A stretch of 64,000 bases of DNA, taken from Streptomyces sp. HUAS MG91 (GTDB lineage: Bacteria > Actinomycetota > Actinomycetes > Streptomycetales > Streptomycetaceae). The translations under genes and the position numbers were made by a program. This document shows positions 17,349 to 25,464 of the stretch, piece by piece. The notes under the pieces are model-generated. The model made no database searches and was not told the DNA's origin. It was given only the letters and a program-made list of their open reading frames with translations. The stretch lies in contig NZ_CP159534.1 of assembly GCF_040529335.1 (NCBI RefSeq), positions 620,001 to 684,000 of the forward strand. Direction: 5' to 3'. Positions within the stretch are counted from its first letter, which is position 1, and each line of letters starts with the position of its first letter.

Positions 17349-19100
17349 TCAGAGGAAGTACAGGCGGCTCAGAGAAACCTCCTGTGCCGGTTCGGAGCGC
17401 ATCAGCTCACCGTCGAGGGTCACGAGGCCGTCGCGCGGGTCGACGTCCACCTCGCCGAGGCGGGTGTTGTGGATCATGTCGGCCGGGCCGATACCGCGAG
17501 TTCCCCGTACGGCCACGCGCCTGCGTCGGGTACTCGGCATGTGGTTCGGAGAACCGAAGGAGCCCGCTTCGGCCGCGGCACGGCTGACGAAGGCAACCGA
17601 GAGCTCGGCCGGAGCCGCACCGTGGGCACCGAACAGCGGGCCCAGGACCAGCGGCTCGCAGGTGTCGGTGGCGGCGTTCGGGTCGCCCGTGACCCCGTAG
17701 GCGGGGAAGCCGTTCTTGATGACCATCTGCGGCTTCGCACCGAAGAACGGCGGGCGCCAGAGCACGATGTCGGCCATCTTGCCGACCTCGATGGAGCCGA
17801 CCTCGTGGGCGAGGCCATGGGCGATGGCGGGGTTGATGGTGAGCTTGGCGATGTAGCGCCGGACGCGGGCGTTGTCGTCGTACTCGCCGTCGCCGTCCAG
17901 GGGGCCGAGCTCGGCCTTCATCTTCCCGGCCATCGCGAAGGTGCGCCGGATGGTCTCCCCCGCCCGCCCCATGCCCTGCGCGTCCGACGAGGTGATGCCG
18001 ATCGCGCCGAGATCGTGCAGAACGTCCTCCGCGCCCATCGTCCCGGCCCGGATCCGGTCGCGCGCCAGGGCAGCGTCGCCCGGCAGGTCGGTCTTGAGCG
18101 CGTGGACGGAGACGATCATCCCGTAGTGCTCCGCGACGGCGTCCCGCCCGAACGGCAGCGTGGGATTGGTCGACGACCCGATGACGTTCGCAACGCCCGC
18201 CATCTTCAGCACATTGGGCACGTGCCCGCCGCCGCAGCCCTCGATGTGGAAGGCGTGGATCGTCCGGCCCTCCAGCACGCTCAGGGTGTCCTCCACCGAC
18301 AGGCACTCGTTCAACCCGTCACTGTGCAGGGCGACTTGCACATCGTGTTCCTCGGCCACCCGCAGCGCGGTGTCCAGCGCCCGCGTGTGCGCACCCATGT
18401 CCTCGTGCACCTTGAACCCGCAGGCCCCGCCCTCGGCCAGCGCCTCGACCAGTGGCGCCTCGCGGGAAGCGGACCCCCGGGCCAGAAAGCCGATGTTGAC
18501 GGGCCAGGCGTCGAAGGCGCTGAACCCGAGCTTGAGCGCCCAGGGAGAGTTGACGCCGACGCCCCAGGTCGGCCCGATCTCCTGACCGATGATCGTGGTG
18601 ACGCCGGAAGCCAGGGAGGCTTCCATGATCCGCGGGGAGAGCAGGTGGACATGGGTGTCGATCGCACCGGCGGTGGCGATCAGGCCCTCGCCCGGGATCA
18701 TCGTGGTGCCGGTGCCCACCACCACGTCGACGCCGTCGAGGGTGTCGGGGTTGCCGGCCCGCCCGATCGCATGGATCCGGCCCTCGCGGATACCGATGGA
18801 CACCTTGCGGATGCCGAGCACGGCGTCGATCACCAGGACATTCGTGATCACGACGTCACACGTGTCACGGACCGCCGCAGCCTTCAGGTGCATTCCGTCC
18901 CGGGCGGTCTTGCCGAAGCCGGCGAGGAACTCGTCGCCGTGCGCCTGCGCGTCCGACTCCACGCGGACGACGAGCCCCGAGTCGCCCAGCCTGACCCGGT
19001 CGCCCGCGCGCGGTCCGTGCACGGCGGCGTACTCGTGGGGGTCGATGTGCCGACTGCCGCCCGGCGCGCAGTGGTCGCTGTGTCTGCTGGGCCTGCTCAT
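17349..19100 (-). CDS. ureC: Urease alpha subunit-like amidohydrolase
   Basis: The 583-residue protein aligns over its length with urease alpha. Nickel ligands are kept: His150 and His152 (DTHVH), carbamylated Lys230 in GFKVHED, His259, His285 and Asp373 (SSDAQ); His232 and the flap Arg349 are also kept. In the mobile flap, however, the canonical V-C-H-H-L is S-V-H-A-L: the cysteine is Val332 and the second His is Ala334, while the catalytic His333 remains. The ATG at 19100 overlaps the upstream gamma/beta gene by four bases. No ureD, E, F or G accessory gene is in the window. It may be a urease or a relative acting on another ureido compound. Confidence 0.88.
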   Translation of the reverse strand: MSRPSRHSDHCAPGGSRHIDPHEYAAVHGPRAGDRVRLGDSGLVVRVESDAQAHGDEFLAGFGKTARDGMHLKAAAVRDTCDVVITNVLVIDAVLGIRKVSIGIREGRIHAIGRAGNPDTLDGVDVVVGTGTTMIPGEGLIATAGAIDTHVHLLSPRIMEASLASGVTTIIGQEIGPTWGVGVNSPWALKLGFSAFDAWPVNIGFLARGSASREAPLVEALAEGGACGFKVHEDMGAHTRALDTALRVAEEHDVQVALHSDGLNECLSVEDTLSVLEGRTIHAFHIEGCGGGHVPNVLKMAGVANVIGSSTNPTLPFGRDAVAEHYGMIVSVHALKTDLPGDAALARDRIRAGTMGAEDVLHDLGAIGITSSDAQGMGRAGETIRRTFAMAGKMKAELGPLDGDGEYDDNARVRRYIAKLTINPAIAHGLAHEVGSIEVGKMADIVLWRPPFFGAKPQMVIKNGFPAYGVTGDPNAATDTCEPLVLGPLFGAHGAAPAELSVAFVSRAAAEAGSFGSPNHMPSTRRRRVAVRGTRGIGPADMIHNTRLGEVDVDPRDGLVTLDGELMRSEPAQEVSLSRLYFL

Positions 19101-19810
19101 CGCTCTGTTCCTTCCGGTCCTTCGGGTGCAACGGCGCCTTGGTAGCCGCACGCGGCAGCGCGGCGCAGGGCTTCCGCCTTCGCGCCGGGCGCGTCCAGCC
19201 GCCCGTCGACCAGGCCCGCGAAACCGATCGCGATCCGCTCCCCGCCCATCGGCACGAGCCCGACTTCGGCCACGGCGCCGGGGTCGAACCGGGTGGACGA
19301 GCCGGCCGGGGCCGCGAGCCGCGTGCCGTACGCGGCCGCGCGGTCGAAGTCCAGGCGGGGGTTGGCCTCGAAGAAGTGGAAGTGCGAGGTCACGCTCACC
19401 GGGACCGCCGCCGTGTTGCGGACCTCCAGTACGACGACCGGTTCCGGCCGTGGCAGGGGGTCCGCGTGGGGCAGGACGGCGCCGGGTACGCCCTCGTGCT
19501 GCTCCACGTTGCCGAACGGAGCACTGATCACGGCAAGGCGGGTGCCGTCGTCGAACACCGCCTCGACCTGGATCTCCGTCACGATGTCGGTGACGCCGGG
19601 GAGTACGTCGTTCGGGCCGAGTACGCCGCGTCCGCGCTTGAGGGCATCAGCCAGACGCAGGCCGTCACGGGCGGCCTCGCACACCGTGTCGGCGATCAGT
19701 GCGGTCGCCTCCGGCACATTGAGGCGCAGTCCGCGCCCCAGGCGGGTCCGCGCGACCTCGGCGGCCGTGAAGAGCAGCAGCCGGTCCCGCTCGGTGGGGG
19801 TCAGAGGCAT
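19097..19810 (-). CDS. ureAB: Fused urease gamma/beta subunit
   Basis: The 237-residue protein joins a gamma-type domain (residues 1-100: LTPTERDRLLLFTAAEVAR, NVPEATALIADTVCEAARDG, LPGVTDIVTEIQVEAVFDDG) to a beta-type domain (about 108-215: VVVLEVRNTAAVPVSVTSHFHFFEANP, GTRLAAPAGSSTRFDPG). Such fusions also occur in other bacteria. GGGAGG precedes the ATG. Operator site D is 91 bases upstream, so this gene and ureC form a two-gene operon within the proposed regulon. Confidence 0.9.
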   Translation of the reverse strand: MPLTPTERDRLLLFTAAEVARTRLGRGLRLNVPEATALIADTVCEAARDGLRLADALKRGRGVLGPNDVLPGVTDIVTEIQVEAVFDDGTRLAVISAPFGNVEQHEGVPGAVLPHADPLPRPEPVVVLEVRNTAAVPVSVTSHFHFFEANPRLDFDRAAAYGTRLAAPAGSSTRFDPGAVAEVGLVPMGGERIAIGFAGLVDGRLDAPGAKAEALRRAAACGYQGAVAPEGPEGTER

Positions 19811-19900
19811 GGCGCCTCCCGACCAGCGGACCTGGTCACACGCATGGGTCCCGTCCCTTCAGGAGTGTCGAACGTGGGGCATGTGGCCCACAGTGACACT

Positions 19901-19916
19901 GACTGAATTTTCAGTC
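19901..19916. promoter_or_regulatory. TetR-type operator, site D
   Basis: GACTGAATTTTCAGTC, arms GACTGAA/TTCAGTC around TT, upstream of the urease genes. Its sequence is identical to site C except for the two central bases. Confidence 0.8.
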
Positions 19917-19934
19917 AATACCTTCCTGCCACGG

Positions 19935-20300
19935 CTACGCCCCTTCCCTTCCGGGACGGTCCGGCAATGTGCCGCCAAGCCCAGGGGCGAGGGTCAGCTT
20001 GCCGGTGGTGCGGCGGTTCTCCCTGTCCGCAAGGACGGCCGACCTCCTGGCCGGCGGGGGATTTCGGGGGTTTTCAGGCAGGTGGACGCACGCGGTGATC
20101 TGGCCCTTCAGCTCGGCCAGGGTCTTTCAGGCAGCTAGCGGGGGCTCGGCACCCATGGAGAGGCGCCGAGGGCTTTGACCGTGTCGTGTTTGACAGGGGA
20201 AGCTGGGGCGATGAAGCCCGGGCGCCGTAGGGCTTGCCGAGGTGGACGGCCGCCTGCCCCACTCCGCCCGCTGCCGCACGGATCAGGAGCCAGCCTGCCC
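19935..20300 (-). pseudogene. Decayed zinc-type (MDR) alcohol dehydrogenase/enoyl reductase gene
   Basis: Pieces of a medium-chain dehydrogenase/reductase are found in several frames of the minus strand. LLIRAAAGGVGQAAVHLGK is the nucleotide-binding Rossmann motif; FIAPASPVKHDTVKALGAS, in the next frame, is the following strand and helix; LAELKGQITACVH and ADRENRRTTGKLTLAP, in the frame ending at 19935, are the C-terminal part. The middle of the catalytic domain is missing. At least two frameshifts and a deletion make it non-functional. It lies between the urease operon and the TetR pair. Confidence 0.7.
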
Positions 20301-20377
20301 GCTCGCACCCGGAGCGGGCCCGCAAGGGGGCAACAGGCCGCCGCCGTCCGGGTCCGTTTCGGCATCGGTGCACGCCA

Positions 20378-20956
20378 TCAGCGGCCCAGCCGGTCGACCT
20401 CCGCTTCGATGGCCTCGCTCATCAGGGTCCGCGCGTGGGCGATCGGGAGCATGCCGCTGAGCCAGCGCATGCTCAGCCCCTCCAGAAGGGCGGTGAGCCG
20501 CTCGGCGGACGCCGCGAGTGCCGCTGCCGAGGCCATGGGCCTGACCTGGCCCAGCAGGGCCGCCACATCCTGGACCCAGGCGAGGGTGGCTCTCGCGAGG
20601 TCTTCACGCAGGACTTCGTCGAAGACCGCGCTGGCCCGTAGCTCGCCCCAGGCACTGCTGTTCTCCCTGACCACGGTCGTGTCCTGGAGCTCCAGCAGCA
20701 GCGTCTGGTCCAGTTCCGCCCGCGGGTCGAGCGGCTCAGCATCCGGATCATCGCGGGTCGTGTAGCGCTCGGCCCGGTCGCTGATGAACTCCAGCGTCTT
20801 GCGCAGGACTCCGGTGCGGTCCTTGAAGTGGTAGTAGATCAGCGCGGTGGACACGCCCGCCTCTTCGGCCAGCTCCTCCACACGCAAACCACGGACCCCC
20901 CGTCGGGCGATCACCCGGGCTGCGGCTTCGAGGATCTGAGTACTGCGAGATGCCAT
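20378..20956 (-). CDS. TetR-family regulator, copy 1
   Basis: The 192-residue protein has the N-terminal helix-turn-helix RVEELAEEAGVSTALIYYHFKDR (about residues 27-49) and a BetI-like C-terminal ligand domain. The start is taken as MASRS at 20956; a GTG at 20977 would add seven residues. It shares most of its first 60 residues and much of the rest with copy 2, which is divergently transcribed, so both should bind the same operator. Site E lies in the shared upstream region. The C-terminal SSAWGELRASAVFDEVL and TALLEGLSMRWLSG stretches are also conserved between the two. Confidence 0.88.
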   Translation of the reverse strand: MASRSTQILEAAARVIARRGVRGLRVEELAEEAGVSTALIYYHFKDRTGVLRKTLEFISDRAERYTTRDDPDAEPLDPRAELDQTLLLELQDTTVVRENSSAWGELRASAVFDEVLREDLARATLAWVQDVAALLGQVRPMASAAALAASAERLTALLEGLSMRWLSGMLPIAHARTLMSEAIEAEVDRLGR

Positions 20957-21068
20957 GGCCTGAACCTTATCCGGCACCTTCCACCGGCGGCATCACCGCC
21001 CTGCACGTCGAGCGGGCCGCGACTCCGGCCGATGCGTGCCGACGGAGCCGACTGCCACAGAGTAGACA

Positions 21069-21084
21069 GACTAAGAATTCAGTC
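21069..21084. promoter_or_regulatory. TetR-type operator, site E
   Basis: GACTAAGAATTCAGTC has one perfect half (TTCAGTC) and one degenerate half compared with sites C and D. It sits 44 bases before the GTG of TetR copy 2 and 113 bases upstream of copy 1, as expected for autoregulation. Confidence 0.65.
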
Positions 21085-21127
21085 AGTATGTGACACTGCT
21101 GATTCGGACTACTCATGAGGGGATCAC

Positions 21128-21739
21128 GTGGCGACCGACCCCCGTAGGGCCATCTTGGAAGGTGCCGCCCGACTCATAGCCCAGCGAGGGGCCCGCGGGC
21201 TGCGCATGGAGGAACTGGCGGCCGAAGCCGGGGTCTCCACCGCACTGATCTACTACCACTTCAAGGACCGGGCCGGCGTGCTACGCAAGACGCTGGAGTT
21301 CATCAGCGACCGGGCCGAACGGTACACAGCCGATGGGGACCGCACCGCTGAACCGCACGACGCCCGCCACGAACTGGAACAGTCACTCCTGTTGGAGTTC
21401 CAGGACACCCCTGAAGTCCGCGAGAACAGCACCGCGTGGGGAGAACTGCGCGCCAGCGCGATCTTCGAGCCCGCATTGCGCGGCGACCTGGCCTGCGCCA
21501 CGCTCACCTGGATTCACGAGATCGCGGCCCTCCTGGGCCGCATCCAGCCGACGGCCGCTGCGCCCACTCTCACGGCGGCCGCGGAGCGACTCACCGGGCT
21601 CCTGGAAGGACTCAGCACGCGCTGGTTGAGCGGCACGCTTCCGCTGTCTCACGCCCGCCGACTGGTGCGGGAGGCAGTGTCCATCGAGATCCAGCACCTG
21701 ACTCGCGGACAGCACCAAGGGCCGGAAGGAGACGCATAG
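21128..21739 (+). CDS. TetR-family regulator, copy 2
   Basis: The 203-residue protein starts at a GTG with GAGGGG in place. Its helix-turn-helix RMEELAAEAGVSTALIYYHFKDR is nearly identical to that of copy 1, and LRKTLEFISDRAERYT plus NSTAWGELRASAIFEPAL and GLLEGLSTRWLSGTLPLSHAR continue the match. The most variable part is around residues 75-90, within the second domain, so the two may respond to different effectors or form heterodimers. Immediately downstream begins the accessory island. Confidence 0.88.
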   Translation: MATDPRRAILEGAARLIAQRGARGLRMEELAAEAGVSTALIYYHFKDRAGVLRKTLEFISDRAERYTADGDRTAEPHDARHELEQSLLLEFQDTPEVRENSTAWGELRASAIFEPALRGDLACATLTWIHEIAALLGRIQPTAAAPTLTAAAERLTGLLEGLSTRWLSGTLPLSHARRLVREAVSIEIQHLTRGQHQGPEGDA

Positions 21740-22403
21740 GTCCACAAGGCTTTCGACAGTGCTGCAACAACTCGTTCAGGCGGCACACTGTTCAGTCGGC
21801 CAGGATCCGGACCGGACGCGGATCAACTCGACGCCGCATGATCCGATTTCTCCCTTAGCTTCGGGCAGGAAGCGGTTCGGGACGTGCACCACCGGCAGAC
21901 GAAGGTCTGCTCAAACGCGGAGAGTAGCCAGCACCAAACCAGCACGGGCGTGAGCGCGGTTGCGAGACAGGGGCCGACTGCCTCCTGCCCCTGTACCGTT
22001 TCCAGCGCCTCCAGCCGGTATTGGGAGGTGAACCAGCCACCCCGAAATTCCAGCACTGCTGGCTTCCCAGCATCTTGCGCAGGGATCTCGACTACGCGAT
22101 TGCGCCAACCACTTACCGCGAACCCCGCATCGTCCGTCATCCGGCACCCCACCCCTGTCATTCACCGTGTCGGCGCAATCTATCCGCTTTCAGGAGTCCC
22201 GTCGGCGCCCGCGGTGCAGGCGGGACTTCTAAAACACGCCCTAACCCCTGCTGGCTCTGCCGCCGCACCATCGACCACCCTCGACCGCATCGTCCCGCCT
22301 CGGCAGCAGCCTCCTCGCCCCCGCCAACGCCCGCAGCGCACACCGCCGCTACCTTCTCGCACGGCAACCGATAGCCCGGCACACAGCCCCTCAGAGGCTC
22401 ACC
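21740..22403. other. Gene-free left edge of the accessory island
   Basis: Base composition is less biased than in flanking genes and no reading frame has support. It contains the left copies of two repeats: GTGCACCACC-type (21884-21912) and CAGCACCAAACCAGCACGGG (21929-21948), both found again near 28.1-28.5 kb. Confidence 0.5.
21929..21948 (+). repeat. Direct repeat, left copy
   Basis: CAGCACCAAACCAGCACGGG recurs exactly at 28520-28539 in the same orientation. Flanking bases TAGC/T before and GT-AGC after are also shared. A second shared motif, starting GTGYACCACC, precedes both copies (21884 and 28131). Confidence 0.75.
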
Positions 22404-23137
22404 GTCACCGTGCAGCCGGAGCAGGTAGCGGACATCCTCGCCCCGATCCCTGTGGACGCGCTGCACGGGATCGGACCGGTGCAGGCAGCCGCGCTCACCC
22501 GCTGCGGCGTCCACTTCATCGGCATGCTGGCAGCCCTGCCGCTGGCCACCATCCAGCGTCTGCTCGGCGGGCAGGCTGGACGCCTCGCGCCCATGACCGC
22601 AGCCACGGCATCGACCCCCGCCCCGTCACACAACGGGTCCGGCCCACGTCGGCAGCGGTGCGGCACCATTTCGAATGCCAGGAACTGGACGGCGGCGCCG
22701 TCCGGGCCCGCCTGCTCGACTCGTGCAGCTCGCCGGCACCCCCGCGCTCACGCGAACAGATCGCCCGCGCTCTCACCCTGCCGCTCGACTTCGCCGACGG
22801 CGCCCGCTGGACCAAGACCCTGCGCCTGCCCGAACCTTCCGCCCATGACGTGGACCTTCGCACCACGGGCCTAACGGCTCATGGACCGCGCAGGCCTCCA
22901 ACGCGGACGCCCCACGGGCCTGCTGATCCGGGCCGAGGATCTGATGGCCGCAGGCTCCGCGGCGGAGCAGATCACCCTCGACCGCGGCCGGGTAATGCGG
23001 CTGCGCGCCGAGCAGGCCGTCGACCGCACCAACCGCCGCTTCGGCCACGGGGGCGTCGCCCCGGCGGTCCACCGGAGACTCCTCGAGCACCGGACTGAGC
23101 GTCCAAGTCCCGCCCGTGCGGGTGTCTGTAGCCCGTA
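22404..23137 (+). pseudogene. Broken Y-family DNA polymerase (DinB-like) gene
   Basis: The C-terminal half of a DinB/UmuC-type polymerase appears in three frames. Frame one gives ILAPIPVDALHGIGP and LTRCGVHFIGMLAALP, the helix-hairpin-helix region. Frame two gives HGIDPRPVTQRV and SREQIARALTLPLDFADGA, the start of the little-finger domain. Frame three gives GLQRGRPTGLLIRAEDL and ASEQ-like AAEQITLDRGR with RRFG at the end. The catalytic palm is absent. Frameshifts near 22590 and 22875 and the missing 5' part make it non-functional. Confidence 0.75.
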
Positions 23138-23485
23138 GCCCCCGTCAGCCCCCCTCTGTCCGGCAGGTTCTTCTGCCTGCAGGAACAGAACAAGGTCGCC
23201 AACCAAGGCCTCCTCATCCACGGACAGATGGAGAGCCTCCACCGCTCGGCTCTGCGTGTGACGCGGCGTTTCCGCGGTGCCGGCCCAGCGCCCAAGGGCC
23301 CGCCGAGAGTACGGAAAGCACGTCAGCGCACTCGCACCGACCGGACCATGATCACCGGCTTTTCTCGCGTCTCCACCCCGGCCGACGGCGGCCCGCGGCC
23401 CCTGCGCGACCCGACGACCGCTGCATCTAACGGGGATAGCGACGGGCCGGGATGAACCGATCCGGGCGGAAAATCATCCCTGGCT
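23138..23485. other. Gene-free spacer
   Basis: About 350 bases between the broken polymerase gene and the 3' end of the GlnR-like operon. Nothing recognised; it may hold more decayed sequence. Confidence 0.4.
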
Positions 23486-24118
23486 TCAGGTTTCCGCCCA
23501 AGCTGCCGGTCCGGGAACGAACTCGTCGGCTTCTGAAGTAGCCGTCGTCTCCACATGTTGCTGCACCGTCATGGCCTCCTCCGGCGCCCGCTCGATATTC
23601 TCGGGCGAAACGAAGCGGTAGCCCACGTTGCGCACGGTACCGATCAGCGACTCGTGCTCGGGGCCGAGCTTGGCGCGCAGCCGTCGTACGTGGACGTCGA
23701 CGGTGCGGGTGCCGCCGAAGTAGTCGTAGCCCCAGACCTCCTGGAGCAGTTGGGCGCGGGTGAAGACGCGGCCCGGGTGCTGGGCGAGGTACTTCAGGAG
23801 CTCGAACTCCTTGAAGGTAAGGTCAAGGACGCGGCCCTTGAGCTTAGCGCTGTACGTCGCCTGGTCGACCGACAGGTCGCCGTTGCGGATCTCCACCGGG
23901 CCGTCGTGACTGAGCGGCGGGGCGTCTAGCGGAATAGGGTCGATTGCAGACAGCGGACGATGGGAGTCCGATGCTGAAGAATCAGTGGTCCCCTCATCCG
24001 GCTCTTGAGCCGACAGGCCCGACAGGAACTGCTCGTAATGCCCGGCTGCCTCGGCTTGGTCGGACCACAGTTCGTCAATCGCCTGGGCTGCTGCCTTGAG
24101 ACGCCTGCTGATGCTCAT
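23486..24118 (-). CDS. GlnR-type winged-helix regulator without a receiver domain
   Basis: The 210-residue protein has two parts. Residues about 75-180 are a Trans_reg_C winged helix, including [56 protein letters not shown] and [12 protein letters not shown]. From memory this matches the DNA-binding domain of Streptomyces GlnR almost residue for residue. Residues 1-74, starting [18 protein letters not shown], are unlike a receiver: the length is too short and the acidic pocket and phosphoacceptor Asp are absent. It is the third gene of an operon, overlapping the sigma-like gene by four bases. It could therefore bind GlnR sites but be controlled differently. Confidence 0.85.
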   Translation of the reverse strand: MSISRRLKAAAQAIDELWSDQAEAAGHYEQFLSGLSAQEPDEGTTDSSASDSHRPLSAIDPIPLDAPPLSHDGPVEIRNGDLSVDQATYSAKLKGRVLDLTFKEFELLKYLAQHPGRVFTRAQLLQEVWGYDYFGGTRTVDVHVRRLRAKLGPEHESLIGTVRNVGYRFVSPENIERAPEEAMTVQQHVETTATSEADEFVPGPAAWAET

Positions 24119-24684
24119 GCGTCTGCTCCTTCCTGGGTCTCGTCTCCGAGCATCTCCTTGAGTGTCTGACGGGCCTGGTGGACATGTGCACGGACGGTGG
24201 CGGGTGCGGCACCCATGATCTGTGCGATCTCTTTGTAGGGAAGTCCGAACTGCTCGCGCAGCGCCACCGCTTCCTGTTGACGGCGAGGTAGCTTTCGGGT
24301 CGCGGCGAGAATGTCGAGCCGCTGATCGCTGACAGCAATCGGATCCGGGTGCGCCAACTGAGCATGCAGCGTCTCGGTTTCGGTGGGCATGCCGTTGCGA
24401 CGGCGGGCCTCGCGGGCGTCCTGGAGCCGCTGGCCGGCTACTTTGAACAACCAGCCGCGCGGTTGATCCATTCGGCTCACACGACCCCAGTAGGTATAGG
24501 CGCTGACCATGGTCATCTGTGCAGCGTCGTCCAGGACGCTCAACTCGGCCTCTAGCCAGACCAGATACCGGCGAACCATTGGCCAGTACTCCCGGAAGAA
24601 CTCCTCAAAACCTGGCGGGCCGTGACCAACCGTTCGGTCCGAATGCCGACCGCCATGAAGTGGAATCGGTTCCGCAGCAGTCAC
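24115..24684 (-). CDS. ECF-like RNA polymerase sigma factor
   Basis: The 189-residue protein has region 2 (about 25-95, [52 protein letters not shown]) and region 4 with [42 protein letters not shown] (about 130-172). Region 2 is shorter and more degenerate in the DDAAQ segment than in textbook ECF factors. It overlaps the small membrane-protein gene upstream and the GlnR-like gene downstream by four bases each, a tightly coupled operon. The upstream product is a candidate membrane partner, by position only. Confidence 0.85.
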   Translation of the reverse strand: MTAAEPIPLHGGRHSDRTVGHGPPGFEEFFREYWPMVRRYLVWLEAELSVLDDAAQMTMVSAYTYWGRVSRMDQPRGWLFKVAGQRLQDAREARRRNGMPTETETLHAQLAHPDPIAVSDQRLDILAATRKLPRRQQEAVALREQFGLPYKEIAQIMGAAPATVRAHVHQARQTLKEMLGDETQEGADA

Positions 24685-24974
24685 CGGCCGCCACCTACAT
24701 CCGCTGACCTCTTGGTTACCAGTGCTACTTCGTAGGTGCGCTGGCGGCCACGCTCATCTACCTCACACACGCGCCCGCCGTCGGGCAACCGTTCCAACAC
24801 CTCCACTGCGGTCGCCCTGCGCTCCCTCTCCGACGCCGCGGTCGTACGCCCCTTCGCCAGTTCCAGCAGAACATCCCACAGGCTGGGGCGACCTCGCTGA
24901 CTCGCCAACCTCATCGTCAGCCCCACGAGCAGCACCAGACCGGATCCGACCATCGTGGCAACTTCTCCATACAT
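24681..24974 (-). CDS. Small membrane protein, first gene of the GlnR-like operon
   Basis: The 97-residue protein has a single hydrophobic helix near the N-terminus (about residues 8-22, MVGSGLVLLVGLTMRLA) and a charged C-terminal part ending VDERGRQRTYEVALVTKR, which looks like two or three beta strands. GAAAGGGG lies upstream of the ATG. No family is recognised. Its position before a sigma factor is where anti-sigma or signalling proteins often lie, but it carries no zinc-binding anti-sigma motif. Confidence 0.75.
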   Translation of the reverse strand: MYGEVATMVGSGLVLLVGLTMRLASQRGRPSLWDVLLELAKGRTTAASERERRATAVEVLERLPDGGRVCEVDERGRQRTYEVALVTKRSADVGGGR

Positions 24975-25255
24975 CTCAAGCCCCTTTCGCCGTGAACTGT
25001 TCCGGGGCTGCCCAGTGCGTCCTGTGCTCCGCCCTCATCACACATAAGGGCAGCAGGCCTCAAAACGTGTAGTCACCGTTCCCAAAGGTTCGTGATACGA
25101 CCTGGCAAGCGTTGGTACAGCGGTTGTTGGTGGGATCGCCCGACATGGGTTCGACGCCGGAGTGGAAGATTGCCGGGAGCCCGGGAGGGGGCCCTCGAAG
25201 GCCAGGTCATCGCCGCGTCCAAGGGCCAGCGGCAACGGCGGCATGACGCCTCCCG

Positions 25256-25393
25256 TTAGCGCTGGCCGTGCGGGCCACCCTTGCGGCAGCGGCGGCGGGC
25301 GTTCGCGCACTCCGGGCACAGGCCACTGCGTCCCACCGCGACCCAGGTACAGCACACTGCGCAGCTGGCCGCGGTGTGCCGGGTCGCGGTCAC
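25256..25393 (-). CDS. Possible small cysteine-rich zinc-ribbon protein (45 aa)
   Basis: Between an in-frame stop and TAA the GTG at 25393 opens a 45-residue frame with CAVCC...CPECANARRRC: two CxxC pairs spaced like a zinc ribbon, with a basic tail RKGGPHGQR. The cysteine pattern argues for a real product, but no clear ribosome site precedes the GTG, so it could be a fragment. It lies between the sigma/GlnR-like operon and a transposase remnant. Confidence 0.4.
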   Translation of the reverse strand: MTATRHTAASCAVCCTWVAVGRSGLCPECANARRRCRKGGPHGQR

Positions 25394-25464
25394 CGGTCAG
25401 TTCGGAGGCAGGCTCGGCGCTCGCTCGCCACGACATGGAGACTGCCGGCGTCTACGCCCCCGCG

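Noticed and set aside
25060..25100. GlnR box-like sequence (GAAC-n6-GAAC) upstream of the sigma/GlnR-like operon
   Set aside because: The repeat spacing is one base short of the GlnR consensus and the GTnAC half is missing, so I do not call it.
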